Assembly: GCA_025331565.1 (NCBI GenBank)
Contig: JAFREQ010000157.1
Span: 992,001-1,056,000 of the forward strand
DNA: 64,000 bases
Direction of reading: 5' to 3'
From: Holacanthus passer
Taxonomy: Eukaryota; Chordata; Actinopteri; Pomacanthidae
In this document: one piece after another, positions 13,400 through 26,974 of the stretch
How positions within the stretch are numbered: the first letter of the stretch is position 1
Layout of the letters: every line of letters begins with the position of its first letter
The notes under the pieces: generated by a model
Database searches by the model: none
What the model was told of the DNA's origin: nothing
The model's input: only the letters and a program-made list of their open reading frames with translations
Position numbers and translations under genes: made by a program

Positions 13400-13733
13400 A
13401 TGCTGTGGCTTAAGAGGCAGAGCGGGTTGTCTGCTGATCACAGGGTTGGCAGTTTGATCCCCACTTCCTTGGGCCAGACACTGAACCCTGGTTGGCTCCC
13501 CAGCCTCGGGATGCACAAACCAGTGCGTTCTAATTGCCGGTCCCAAGGCCGGATAAACGGGGAGGGGTTGCGTCAGGAAGGGCATCCGGCAAACAGAAAA
13601 GGGTTAGCCAAAGGCAAAAAGATGATGCCAAATCAAATATGTGGCTGGTAGGGTGGGGCCTGGTTTGCCAGCGAGATGGAAACAGATGTTACACTGTGGT
13701 GACCCCCCAGTAGGGAGCAGCAGAAAGAGAGGG
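13400..13733 (+). mobile_element. tRNA-derived SINE with LINE-related tail
   Basis: The head has an A-box-like TGGCTTAAGAGGC at about 13406 and a B-box-like GTTTGATCCCC at 13452-13462, spaced as in a tRNA-derived pol III promoter. The body then carries the teleost SINE/LINE tail motif GTTGCGTCAGGAAGGGCATC (starting about 13568) and a GTGGTGACCCCCCAGTAGGG end similar to the 3' ends of fish LINEs that mobilise SINEs in trans. It lies in the Ig1-Ig2 intron in the same orientation as the gene. The exact family name is not assigned. Confidence 0.8.
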
Positions 13734-14308
13734 ATTTGATGCGATCTAGATGACTCATTGATTTGATTTATTAACCTACATCATATTGCAAACTGAGGAA
13801 TGTAATAAATGAATATACTCCTTGTTTTGTAAAATTCATGATAACCTTTCAATTAGTCCATCAGAGGAGTGTTAATGCAATCACAGAGACTGAGAACAGA
13901 ACCACACATCATATTTAATCAAAATAACATTCTTCAATCTGCTCATCCTGAACCCGTAGGATGTACCGGACAACTTAGAGACTGTTTGTACATACGCACA
14001 TTCATGCATATTCACTGACGCAAACGCACACACCCTCACGGAGCAATGTTGTCAGCTCGGCTCTATTTTTAGACCGTTGTTTGTAGCCCAGCGATACATC
14101 AAGTTCATATCAGCAGCACTACACAAGAAAACACTCGGGCAGCACCAAACAGACGGAGACTAATGATCCTCCTCCCTAATGGGGCAGTGGTAGCCTGAAG
14201 GGTTGTGAAGTCGGTGTCACGTCACAATGCTTCTCGAATCAAATGATAAAATCTGGAAAAAAAGTGACTAAGAAACTTGATGAGCTTCTGTAAATTTAAT
14301 TTACTTTG

Positions 14309-14490
14309 GTGCCCTTGAGCAAGACACAGAACCATTAAAGCTCGTCAGTGACCAGTAACAGAGGACTGGAGCTGTCCCCCAGTAACTCCCCAGATGTGAA
14401 TGTGCAAAGAAAAATTAAGTTGAGCATTGCTTAAAAACATGTCACGTCTCAGTCAACCTTCCCTAAATAAATAAAGATAGAAAAAATGAC
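14309..14490 (+). repeat. Degenerate SINE-like fragment
   Basis: TGCCCTTGAGCAAGACAC followed by a diverged body and AAATAAATAAAGATAGAAA resembles the 3' part of common fish interspersed repeats that carry a CCTTGAGCAAGGCAC core and an ATAAA-rich tail. No promoter boxes were seen. Recognition is from recalled repeat consensus only. Confidence 0.35.
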
Positions 14491-15562
14491 TTCACAAACA
14501 AAAACTTCCTGTTTTTGCATTCCAAAAGAAGAGCCTCACACTCCCCGCAAGACTTAAAGTACATGTGACTTTGCTGCTGCATGAAGTTGTCATAATACAT
14601 TGAGCACCCCCATCCACAGAGGCAGCGAGAATGGTGAAGTCATTATACCACTAAGTCGATCTGGATTATAGGTTTTAGCAGAGCAAAGGAAGGTCGAGCA
14701 ATAATTATGATTATTTCATATACTGGCTCTTTATTTTGTTATGCCAATCCTGCAAAATATGGATTATGACAGTCATATCGGTGCAGCTTTACACGTGACT
14801 TCAGTGCACTCAAAGGAAGGTTGTAATATATAAAGAAAAAATATAAGGTTCAGAAGTGCATTATAGTGTTTGGATGACTTGCTTGTGATTTTCAGTTTAA
14901 TTAAATTGTTGTGTAACATCACACTACTTCAAGAAATCCCTTCAAGAAATTGAGTGCATGGAAAGTGTCAAAATAGTGATTTAAATTATTTTTCACACCT
15001 TTTAAGTTGACTTCACTCAGTGTGACTAAGTCAAAGGCTATAAAATATTCTGTTCACAGTAGACGTGTATCGGATGTTGACCAGTGGTCCCTGTCTTCCC
15101 CTTGAGCAGACAATCGGGGTTATGACTGGACTGTTTAGACTGCCGCTCACCTGTGGCAAGTTGCAGAGGCATGTTTTCACACCAGAGCCGAGTCGGGCTT
15201 TAGTACTTTTGCAGTCATGAGTCTCGAGTCACTCTGTAATTCTGTCACGCTGTAACAGCCCCACTCTTTGTTCGTGGCGGTTCTCACGCCCCCACCCGAG
15301 AGGTCACACCGCTGAGACTTACATACGGGCCCAAAGTCAGCTCAGCCATTTCTCATTGTGTGTGTTTGTGTGAGAGAGACACACACACACATACAGCGGC
15401 AGAGTCATAATAACAGAGGTGTCTTTCTTTGTAGTTGTCATGTCATAAATTGTGGGATCCTTGGATTGTCATCTTTTTCTCACTGTGATGGTAATGGGTT
15501 AAATGCAGAATTACTTTTTAAATGTCCCATCCTGCCGAGCGTGTTTGTGTATGTGTGAGACA

Positions 15563-15603
15563 TAGAGAGAGAGAGTGAGAGAGAGCGAGAGAGAGCGAGA
15601 GAG
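15563..15603 (+). repeat. GA-rich microsatellite
   Basis: An interrupted (GA)n tract with GAGC and GAGT variants. It is purine-rich and intronic, with no other content. Confidence 0.85.
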
Positions 15604-16229
15604 TCAGTCAGCTGTGTGCAGGTCTGACCTGTATGGATAAATAATGATGCAGACGATGCTGAGACCAGAGGGGGAGGTGTGATTGAGAAATATTGTTGCT
15701 GTCAGTCTTTCCCTTTCTCTTCCCCTCTCTTTCATTTCTGTTTCTGCCTTCTTGTCTCTATAACTTTCACTTTTTGTATCTACGCCTTCCTCTGTGATCT
15801 CTGTATCTCTGTCTCTCTGTGTTAAATGTAATGGACAGTGTGGCAGTGCTATGATGTCGAAGGGTAGTATGGAGAGATGACCAGAGGGAACGGTGACTCA
15901 TTACTTGGGCAACGATGCCGATGTTTTGACCTTGAGCGCCCCTCTTGAATTGAACTGCCTCAGTAAATGTTCAGGTAAATAGTGCTTGTCTAGGTGATGT
16001 ATGAAGTAAACCACTGCTGGCCAGAAAAGACATCTCAGCTCACAACATCAGTCTTAAATGCAGTGTGCTGCCACTTCTCCATGTCAAGGCAATATTTCAT
16101 ATTTTCCTCCCCGTTAATATTTCATGAGCACATAAAATGTAAAATGCAATGATTCAGATCAAGAAATGACGAAGGTGGTGTCAAAACCATGTTGTGACAC
16201 TAATGGTGATGATAAAACAGATGAGGGTC

Positions 16230-16320
16230 TGTGGTGCAATGGATGGAGGGACTGTTTTCACAATTGGAAGCTGACCGGTTTTCTCAGAAAAAAAAAATTC
16301 TGATGAAATTCCCTTGGGCA
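16230..16320 (+). repeat. Possible ancient tRNA-derived SINE relic
   Basis: TCTGTGGTGCAATGGATGG resembles a tRNA A box, and GGAAGCTGACCGGTTTTCTC about 30 bases on resembles a decayed B box. A short CCCTTGGGCAAA core-like motif follows near 16310. The similarity is weak and may be chance. Confidence 0.3.
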
Positions 16321-18028
16321 AAATCTATAAAATTTCATGGTGTTTAATTGGCTTCTATCAGCAACCAGAGAATTGCAACATTGACAAGTCCTGGAAAAGG
16401 CCAACGGCAACCGAGATTTGTATCTTAGGAATAATAATGCATATTTTCTAAAAACACATCAGCAAGATATTTAGTGAGGAGATTCAAAACAAACATCTAA
16501 TTGGAGGTCATATATCACAGAAAGAAAACACTGTACAAACAGAGCTGCTTTTGTTTCTTTTTATGGCGTGAGAATGAATGGCTCGCATTACTGTTTGCTC
16601 TGCATTAGTTCTGTATTTCTACAACAAGTTGAAAGCTGGAAATCTTCATTCAAAGCGGCTTTAGTCATTTGTATTAATAAAAATCCTATCAAACCCCAGG
16701 AAAGTAAAAAATCTTAACTTTACCCACTGTAATTACCAATAGTTTTAGCATAATTCCTCCAAAATACAAAGCTAAAACACGTATAAAAATGTCAAACTGG
16801 TATCTGCAGAGCTCCCTGTGACTCAAGAAGATCCCTTTAGCAGAAACTCAGGCAGATTCTGTGACTTTTCTGCTGTGCTGGAGAACATTCTCTTGTCCTT
16901 TGGGAGACAGCGGACCTGTCTCTAGAAAGGAGGAATGTTATCTAATGGTACCAGATCAAAAGCTTCATCATTACCGGAATCCTCCGCTGTCAGAGCTTGA
17001 ATTAGAAAGGTTCTCCCTCAGACCAGCTGCACACCTTTTTTGAAGTTCCCTGGCAACTCGTTTCTGAACATGTAATGCTGGGAAAAAATGTAATTTTTGG
17101 AAAGGTCAAGTGAGAAATATGCAAGGATTCAAAGCTTCTGCAGTGGAAAAAAAAATAGCCGCTCACTTGGTGAAAACATGTCAAACATCAAACTTTGGAG
17201 TGATGCAGCTCCTTGTAATATTAATAGAGTTCTGCCCTATGAGTCCATTTTACGCCTCTCCAATTTTTTGATAGGAAAAGAGGCCATAATTATACAGCTG
17301 TGTGAAAAACTCATCAGTTTTTGCACACAGTTTGGAAAATTCAAAATGGAATTCAATACCATGTCCCATCTTTACTGTGTTGACTGTATTTAGTGGTCCC
17401 ATGTTTGGTGGCAGTAAACAAATTACGGCCTCACCGGTTAGAAAGGGCCTTTATTTGCTTGGCATGCATTATAGTCCCTGGTGCAGAGGCAAAAAATGAC
17501 TGCGACACAATGCCAGTAATAAATATCTCAGGAGCCAGGCAAGTGCGGACAACAAACCTGACTGGATAAACAGCATAGAAATTGCATTGCGCCTCTTCCC
17601 AGGCAAGATAAATACATACAGAAGCTATATCGGAATGATTTAATACCGAGCCCTGCTCCTCCGACAACTTAATCCTCTCCTTTCCTTCGTGCTATTCAAA
17701 TCATCGACAATGACCAAAATAAGGCCTGTTGTGTAACTGCTATTCCCCCACATTACTTTTTCACTCTGTGAGTCTCTTTTTGAATGCTGTAACGTTCATG
17801 CTGCCGTTTTAATGGCGTGTTGTTGAAGAAAGCGAGCGGTCAGGTCATGTTTAACATTACATACGGTGGGTTATTTATGAAAATGATGCAGGCTGTGAAA
17901 GTTTGGGTTTACTGTAAGCAGAACAAGCTTGGCTTCTGTTTTCAGCAGGGCTGTTATTTGTCACAACACGCTGTAGGAATACAGAAGCACAAACATGCAG
18001 GCACACAACAGCATCCAGGGACACGCAT

Positions 18029-18031
<3 letters not shown>

Positions 18032-18087
<56 letters not shown>
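18032..18087 (+). repeat. (CA)n microsatellite, about 28 units
   Basis: An essentially pure CA dinucleotide run of about 55 bases in the Ig1-Ig2 intron. It is likely to be length-polymorphic and able to adopt Z-DNA. Confidence 0.97.
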
Positions 18088-18088
<1 letters not shown>

Positions 18089-19007
18089 CGATCTACAGGT
18101 GTACCTACCCCCCTACTGTATTTCTGAGCTCCATTGTGACAGTCTGTGTCACAGATTTAATTTCTCCCACCATCTGCTGGCTGGAGGCCCGGCGTCGTAG
18201 ATCATATCCAGCCTGACAGATACAAACTGCATCTGTCTATGCATGCTTCTCCCAAGGACTCACACAATATGGCAGGGTGGAATCACCCTCCTGGCCACCC
18301 AATCTGCATCCTCTCATCCTTACTTCCAAGGACTTGGGCACTGATAAGGGGGACAGAGGGCTTTTTAGGGTTTGGCCACGGCTGTAGCAACTATATTATA
18401 ATGTCCATTTGCCAAATGAGAACACACAGGCAATTAAATTGAGCACAAACATAAACAGGTTTTGAACCTTGGAAAATCAGTCCAATAGATAATAATAAAA
18501 TTAATAAAACACTGACACTGCCGGGTATTCTTCTCTCCTCAAACAGTCGGGCACTTGTTGTATTCACAGGGGAGCAGATTGTTGAGATTATGGGGGTGGT
18601 ATGGGTGGCTTTCACCAGCAGCAGTGACCTTGCTGGAGTGCCCTTAAGCAGGACAGTAAATCTCTAAGAATCCCTGCCAGCTTGTTGTATATCCGACCTT
18701 CTGCTCTAGTCTTTCTGTGTGTGATCAATAAATTATCATAAAAAATTAAAATCAACCGGGAAGCAGATTTCCGAAAAATTACACTGGTTAATTGATCTGT
18801 CCCGAGAGGATTAGTCTGACTCCGGACTAAAATTTCCTTGTTATATGCAGACATCTGGATGAAGTCATTCTTGCTTTGAGGCAACATTTTATCATCTGTA
18901 CTTGTCCATCAATTGCTCCATGCTTTTGGCAAGCTGTATCTGTAAAGGCTGCGATGTCTGGTATGTCTGTGCCGTCAGTGCTGATAATGTCTATGGCCTT
19001 AGGGAAT

Positions 19008-19047
19008 AGAGAGAGAGAGCGAGAGAGAGAGAGAGAGAGAGAGAGAA
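19008..19047 (+). repeat. (GA)n microsatellite
   Basis: A GA dinucleotide run of about 40 bases with one GC interruption at 19020. Confidence 0.95.
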
Positions 19048-22000
19048 AGTCAGTGAGTTAAAATAAGAGAAAAGAGTGATTGATAGAATGTAGGAGAGCC
19101 AAGACTTTGGGACCTTCAATTGTCTTGGCATCGCCACAAAATTGTACTCTTTTTGTTTTTTGTATTTCTTAGCACAGGTCATGAATTAGACCAGTTCTTT
19201 AGCTTGATCATTTTGGCTGCTTCCCACTACTTTTAAATTGTCGAAAGCGTGTAATTTAGTATTAAAAAACCTCAAAACACATCTGCAGCCTGTCCTAATG
19301 ACTTAAGAGCAGATTTATGTACATTTCTCTAATTTACCCCATAACTTCAACCACTTTGGGAAAAATTCGACATCCTGAAAGGTATTAAGGAAGGCTAATG
19401 CTGGGACGTATTTATCCTATTTTAAGTGGGCCAGTGATTTTCAAAGAGTGTTTTAACGCGTCAGAGCTTTTCACTTTCCCCCAAAGAACACATTTGCTCA
19501 AACTCTGAGCGTAAGAAGCAGGAAAAAAGAAAATGGGAAAATGAATGTAGATGAAATTCTTCCCTTTGGTATGATGCATTGATCACGCTGATGTCAACTC
19601 CAGTCTTCTGGCGAAGGCATCAAAACTAGTGCCCATGTGAAACATAAACTAATTATACCCAGTTAGAGCTATAATTGTTGTCTCTTGTGTACCGTCACCT
19701 ACACAAGATCGACACCTAATAGTAACATTTGTGCAATAATAGTCGTGCAATGAATGCTGCTTTTGTTTGAAGGTGGGAAAAACAGGAACATGTCATAATA
19801 TGTCATACAACCCAACAAAACACAAAGTTGAATCACCTTTTCTTTCACATCATTAACTTCCCTGTGGTCCTTATTGCAGAGCTCTTGTGCTGGATTGCAT
19901 AGTATTGCATACATGCATGTAGGTGTTGATGTGTCCACACTCCATGCTACATAGCTTGCACACTTAAATATTGTTGCTCCTGGCTTCTGTCATACATTTA
20001 TTGAGAGCGGAGCTGCAGCCTGTCACTGTTTCATACTCAAATTTACGGCCACTGTTGTATGTCAGGACATATTGAACTCCTCATCTGGATGTTGTCTCTA
20101 GGCTTCAGAAGATATTGGAGATGTGACAAGACAAGCCCATCCGTTAATATCTGCGCATTGTCAGGAACAGACAGGGATATCCGTGAATTGACATCTGCTA
20201 TTAAATATCTGCCACAAACAGATGCAACAGGCTTTCATTATTCAATAACAGATTTTACTGAAGACTTGTCTGTGCGAGCATGACCAATGTGATTATCAAT
20301 AGTGTTTCACCATGCGTGTATTCAGAGTGACAGGATGCTTCCTCTGTGAGAGTGTACGTGAGGTAACAGGAGATCTTTTTTGCCTTTTTGCCTGTGACTG
20401 ATTCATTTTTTGTTAGTCCCCACATTTGTATGCATTTGCTCCTGATTATTTGAACCCAGCGCTTTTTGTTGGAGTGCAGTGTTTCTAAACCAGACAAGAC
20501 GCCAGCAGGGAGACAGTCAGGCATTTAAATGTGAGGATCCAATATTATTTTCCCAGAAATATAACCAGTCTCACTGAATATGAATATACAGGGTGATGTA
20601 AGGTGTCACTCACAAATGTGCACCTGAATCAAATTGATATTTGAAGGGTCAAATGCAAGTCAAACGCTTACTTACACCTGAGCAGTCTGAGCCCTGCAGA
20701 CAGCTACAGTGTAATTTTGCAGCGAATCAATTTGTTCATTGCTTCATGCTGTTTTTGTTACTTTTGTTAAACGTGTTCTTTGCTGAGCCGAGGTTCAACC
20801 TCTCCCCAAATCTTGGTGCCATTCTGCATTTTTCTAATCAACAGTTGTCTCTTACATGTATTTTTCTCTCCATTGCACGGGAAAAACTTAACTATATAAG
20901 TTGCAAATCAGACGTGTGCTGAAACGAATTTAATAGAATTAGCTGAATAGTTCATAAAAGCTGAATTTGAATTAGAAATGGCAAACAAAATATATTAAAA
21001 CCTCACATGTGGTTTACTGACATTGACATTAGACCTGAGAGTAAAATTACTTTTGATTTCATAGATTTCTGGTTCATTATTAGCTCTTGTTCATAATTGC
21101 ATATTGTGTTTGTTGGTTTGGTATAGATGATTTAATCCAGCGCTCTGCTGCCTGCGTCCATCTCTGAATCATACTGTGATTCATGATTAGACAACGTTCC
21201 AACACAGACAACACACCAGAGAAATAGAAATCTCTGTATAATGGAAGACAATAACAATCTAAAGAAAGCACTGCAAATTGATTCAGTTGTTGTGTTGAAG
21301 CGGATTCATTTGTGTTAGTGTTAATGTTTTGCCCACCCTCATTTGTTTAGTGCAACACATCATCTCAAGAAAGATCAAGGTAACATATGACTAACACAAT
21401 CTCAACATGTGACATTATAGCTATTTATTACTTGTGTTATATTGCATTTGCGGGATCATATCATGCAGATGTTTCTGTTTCTGTATGAGAGCAATAAAGT
21501 GAAAACAACACACAGCGCAATGGAAAAAAATGACGCCCTGGGCGGCCATCCCTGCAGGTAAAGAGCAAGGTCCACCTTAAAGCTGTGCAGGCCAGTGAGT
21601 CAACGGCTCCCTACGCCCTGACCGGCTATGGATGGATGGGCCTGCTGCATGTCAGGGGAGTTCTAATACCTACACTCAATGAGCTGGCTAATGGGAGTCC
21701 TTTCACCCTGACCCCCTTTCCTCACACATTTACACACCAAGCCCTCTTGGCTTACCCACTGGGCTATAGAAGGCAGGGGGAACGGCTAGACTCACTATCA
21801 GCCTTATAGCCTGGCCTTAAGCTTGACATTTTTCTCATGTTTAAGAGGCATAGTCCCATTTTCTCTAAGCTGCTAAGCTGTGTTTTTCAAGGTTGTAGTT
21901 GATCGGTCTGCTTACAGCTGTCAAAGGCACTGTTGATTTTGCATGCCTTACATCTGCATCAATATTTTTAACGCGTTACGCAAGTGAAGGTTGACTGAGC

Positions 22001-22309
22001 GAGCAGGCTCAGATTCAGGTCTGCTTAACACTGTGTCAGGGCAAGTTCACGCCAAGTAGTTGGGAGCACTTGCTTGTTCTTTTATGTTTTGTTCTGCAAG
22101 AACGATACCTCACCCAATTATTAACTGTCACTGCTGGGAAAAGCAGGTCTGTGTCCTTTCCTGATGAAATTGCAGTGAGCTACTGTAAGTGTGATGATAT
22201 GTAGATCTAAAAACATTCACAGCTGCAAGCTAATTCAATATAACCACAGAATAGAACCAGTCGTCAAACAATCTGTGGTCAAAGGTCGTGTTTCTCTCGC
22301 CTCTTTGCT

Positions 22310-22760
22310 GCTTGTCACGGATCGAGCCGGTAGACCAGAGACACACAGGTGGGTTTTTGAAAAATGTTTTCCCTTTTTTTATTATTTTTCAACAAGCAAC
22401 AAAAATATAACACATAAAAGGTCAACATAACAAAACAAAACTCGAGAACTATCAGAAGAGATCTGAGCAGCACAAGCTAACCTGACAAACTGAGACATGG
22501 GGGAAACACAGGGGGACAGACTGAGATGTCACCATTTAAACAAACTACAAGAACCATAAATTTGTCAGTGTAATAATACTATCTATGGAAAAATAACGAA
22601 ACAACGATATCAAAAAGTTGTCAAACTAATAATGAGAAAAATCAAACTAGAAAACACGTCCCCCCCCTCCCCGATGCAGGAGGAATGTGGGACAGTCCAA
22701 TTGGCAATCAACACCATTTAAGCCAGTCTGATGCAGCTGGGACTCCTTTTGTTGGCCAGC
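22310..22760. repeat. Possible interspersed repeat fragment
   Basis: The stretch begins near TGTCACGGATCGAGCCGGTA, has an A/T-rich AACAAAACAAAA middle, and contains GACAAACTGAGACATGGGGG and AAACACAGGGGGACAGACTG. These resemble a dispersed fish DNA repeat that often shows as a string of ACTGAGAC and AACACAGGG motifs. Ends, class and target duplications were not resolved. Confidence 0.4.
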
Positions 22761-24896
22761 TCCAGCAGAAACCCCCAGGAACTGGTAACTCAAAACTTAA
22801 TTAACTTCATGTCACTTATATAGCACAATTGACAAAGATATATACAAATGTTTTGAGATTCGTGGTAGAAAAAGAAACCAAGGCTGAGTAAATGAAACGT
22901 GGATGTAGAGCTACCACCGTGACGTTTGGTTTAGTGTGTGGCCATCACGCTGCTATTGACCAGCACTGATGAAATGCGTTGGCCCCCACCGAGGTGAGCA
23001 GTTAATAGGTTAGGCCGAAACGTGATATTTCTGAACACCTGTCACTTCTGCAAACCACTACAAAGTTGAGGCTGTCGACATTGACTCACAGACTCTATGT
23101 ATTATTCATTATCTCTGACTGAGAGAATAAGTAAAGGCTGTCACAGGAGCCCAGTCAGTGAGGATTTAATTAACAGAACCTGCCACATTCTACTACATCC
23201 ACTGCCTTTCTCAGAACTCATAAAAGCCATCCCTATCTGGTGTAATTACACTAAACATGTCACAATAAAGCTCTGCCCATGATTAATTTGAGTTGTGGAG
23301 AGGATCAATTAATTCATTTATTTGCAAACCGCTGCTCCGCTTCCTTTCTTAGACCGGTTTCATTAACCGTCACGCTTCCTGATTTTTGGTCCTGTCCTTG
23401 TTCTTTTTTCCGAGACACCTGAAGGAATAGCCTGTCTTATTAGCCACATCATATTACCGCAGAAATTTACCATGAGCCCTTAGGTTTTTCCATCTTAGAG
23501 GCAGTTACATTAAAATGAGTAGTAAACCACAAACCGTGTACTCTGTAATACTATAATCTCAAGGGTCTTCAATCAAACTCCTGTTGGTAGGACCGCAAGG
23601 CAAGAAGTAGAGCTGTAATCTCAAAATGAAAGCCTACAGCTGTGCTACTCATATAGCATAGTTAATGGAGGATGTGATTCTGTGCAGCAGTGCTTGTCCC
23701 ACAAGGTGACTCGGTCAGCATAACCATGCGAATTCAGAAGACCACCCTTGGGTTGCAATAGTGGTCGGAGGCCACGGTAATGTACTAACCGGTGCGCTGC
23801 GGCATAAATAACAGGCGCGGGGCGTCTGGCAGGGCCGTTGATCATACTGACGACAGTGGAAGTATGATATCAGATAGGAGAAAAAGGGTTGAGATGAATA
23901 GGAAAGTGGAGAGAGGGAGATGATAAAAAGAGAGGAAGGAAAGGAAGGAGTTGGGGGGGATTAGATGACTGTTATTGATTATCTGCCTGTAGGCGAGGAA
24001 GTAAGGGCAAATGTTCCGCTCAGCCAGACAAAAAAGTGTATTATTTCAAAGGTCATGGCGTGCATTACAGTCTTTTTACTCCACGTACACTTGGATAAAC
24101 AGAATAACAGCCCGGTGATGCGAACACTAGCATTTAGCATGTAGCATTTACCATTAACAACAGCATTAGCAGTGTTTTTGTTATGACTGTGTTTTAGCGT
24201 TGGTCCGTTGCACGCAGGTGTGTCTGTGCATGCGGTTCATGTGTTTGTTTGATGCGCTACTATCTCTATAGAAACTGCCGTAACACCTGGTCGGAGAGAG
24301 AAAGCCTGCCAGAGACAACCGGCTTGACAAGATGTTCAAACGTATTTTAATACAGATTTCATTGCACACTGTACATTTGCCCCCATTTCCATGGAGATTT
24401 TCACCATTTTCATGTCATTACAACAGTATTACATCAATGGCCTCCTTGCCGGGTCTTTGATGTTGGGGTGTGCCGTGTCATCCCTGCTGAGGAGACCTCT
24501 GCAGTGAGAGCTCTGCCAACTGCTATTTCTCTGAAGAGCGAGAGGGTCCTGCTCACATGCCCCTCATGGCAGAACATGTGAGAAGCCTCCTTGCCCTCAG
24601 ATGTTTTGCGTGTCAAAAGCACCGAGGCGGTTACATGAATACCAGCCGGGTCTATCTGCCTTTCTGTGGGGCCTATTAGTCGCTGCTTAAATGTCACAGG
24701 ATTTCAGAAAGAAACCTTTGCAAGTACTGCCTTACCTATCAAACACACACAAGGTGAAAGTTGAACAAACCACAGGAAATGTTAATAAGCAACAGCTGTA
24801 ACGATGTCTTCTTACCGTTACTGGAAACACCAGATTTTTAGCCATTACCACTGTCCAACAGAGCGTAAAACCGCTATCACCTTTGTGTCCCTCATA

Positions 24897-25018
24897 AATC
24901 CGTCCGTCCATTAGATATTCCAGCTTATCCTTCAGGGTCGCGGGAGGCTGGAACTGATGCCAACTGAGCCTGGACAGGTCGCCAGTCCATCACAGGGCAG
25001 ACACACCATTTTCACACC
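24897..25018 (+). repeat. Abundant teleost repeat, first part of a split copy
   Basis: AGCTTATCCTTCAGGGTCGC and GGACAGGTCGCCAGTCCATC are hallmark motifs of one of the commonest fish interspersed repeats. The copy stops after ACCATTTTCACACC, and the expected continuation reappears about 470 bases later (25486-25590). The class of this repeat is not settled here. Confidence 0.7.
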
Positions 25019-25485
25019 AAAATTAGGGCTTATATGTAAACGTAAACAATTGACTCTTTTCCCATTACCAGTAGATGAGCTTGCCTTTCTGGGGGTTTTT
25101 TTTGTTTGTTTGTTTTTTCTGGTGTGTCACATTTTGACATCACGAATATGCTGGAAAACCGGGAACAGTAGAAAAGCAGCATGGAGGTCAGTGACAAAGT
25201 TCATCTTTTACTTATCTCTCTTTCAAACTCAACTGAATGATGTTTTCGTTGCATGTTGCTCCCAGACTGTGAAAAATAATAAGTAATTTTCCTGGATATT
25301 TACAAACCAATATCTGGAAATTCAACCTGTGTCCTAGCATCATGGGTGCCATGTTTCCATCTCTGCTAAATGTAGGTGGAGCTGATAAAAAGCTGTGACT
25401 GGGCCTGGGATTGAATGCTGGTCTTACCCACTGAAGACAAAACCAAGATGTTCTTGGTTTTTTTGTCTAGTGTGAAAGGGGCTGC

Positions 25486-25590
25486 AGAGACAGACAACAC
25501 ACTCACATTCACACCTGTGATTTATAGTTAGCAATTAACCCGCCCTGCATGTCTTAGGACTGTGGGAGAAAACAGGAGCCACTGCACCCC
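25486..25590 (+). repeat. Abundant teleost repeat, second part of a split copy
   Basis: ACTCACATTCACACCTGTGA, CAATTAACCCGCCCTGCATG and GTCTTAGGACTGTGGGAGAA are the expected downstream motifs of the repeat begun at 24897, in the same orientation. A short stretch (GCAGACACACC... and CAGACAACACACTC...) is present at both break edges, so the 467 bases between may be an insertion or the product of a rearrangement. Confidence 0.7.
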
Positions 25591-26974
25591 TGTGCCGCTC
25601 CTCATAAATCCTTCGCAGTTAAACATTTTCCAAGTGAACTTGCTGAATGTTTTACACACCATCAGCGGTCCAACTATTCATAGAGCTCTTTCAGCTGAAC
25701 TCATGTTAGCTTTGGCTTTCTGTTTACACCTCCTGCTGCAGCTGACACCTCTCACACACTTCGTGTCTCAGGCAGATGCAAATGTCTGTCTCGACGATGT
25801 TCTTGGCTAGAAACAGCCGCAGGCCATGCGTTTTGTTTCTGCAGACGGCCTGTCTAGCTTTCAGTGCCAGATTGACTCAAGACCAGTTGAGACGTAGACA
25901 ACACTTATTGCGCTATATTTAGTTTCACTCAAAGGTGTGACTTGCATGAAGGTGAATAATTAAAATGGTTTGGCGTATAGACATAGCAAACACTGAGACT
26001 CTAAGCACATTCAATGTAATAGATTGCTCTTTCAAACATTAAGGCCTCATTTAAGAGTTAAACACTACACATCCTCACACACAGGCAAATGAAATGCGAA
26101 AAGGGCCTACATGTTATCTAGAAGTGTTTTTAGCCTACAGTATAAAGACAGTGCATTGATGTATGTTTAAAAGGGTACATTTTAGAGCAGTAATATTTCA
26201 TGAGGCAAGTGGCTGTGTTGCTGTCACTGTGGTCCTTTGGTTGGCTCTATCAAAGGAGACATCACCTTTAATTGTTGTCATCCATCACTTGGTAACAGGC
26301 ACACGTGCAGATCATAAGGCCTTTTATTTCTCGCTCGGAATGAGATTGGCTCAGATGTATAAGCTAAAGAAGTTAAGAAAGACTCACTCTATCGCCTTAA
26401 TTTTTGATGACACGCATTGATGCTGAATTCGATTAACTATTGATACAGAATGAAGCAAGATGCTGTGGACAGCTTGCAAGCATGCACACAACTCCTGTTT
26501 GTGTAGCAGCGATGTTTTCTCATGAATATTCCTCAACATATGTTTCATGACTGCATGTTCTCTCTGAAGGCACCTTTTTTTTATGGTGTAACACTAACTT
26601 AAAACATTCATAGCAGCACATGTCATTCACCACTTTTTGCACTTGAGGACTTGTAAGAAGGAAGGAGATACTAGGGCACAGTGAAATGGAAATGAGGCAT
26701 TTTTTATGCAGAACTGTTGTATCTTGTGCCACTGTGTCTGGGCTCCCCTGTTATGAAGGTACTGGGGTGTCTGGAGTGCTTTCCCCCATTGAGATGAGTG
26801 TGTTTGGGTTGAGGGAAAAACGCTGGCTGACGTTAGTGTGGGATTGAGCTCCAGCAGCCTCCCAGTGGGACAGGAGGACAGGGACGGGTCTCTTTCAGCA
26901 GGGCTCTGATTAGACCCATCGCCCTAGCTGCCATGCTCCACTCACACTGGTAATTGGAGCTGGCAGGAGGTTGG

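Noticed and set aside
18635..18660. TGCCCTTAAGCAGGACAG as another SINE fragment
   Set aside because: Only one short motif is similar to the SINE-like core, with no tail or promoter boxes around it.
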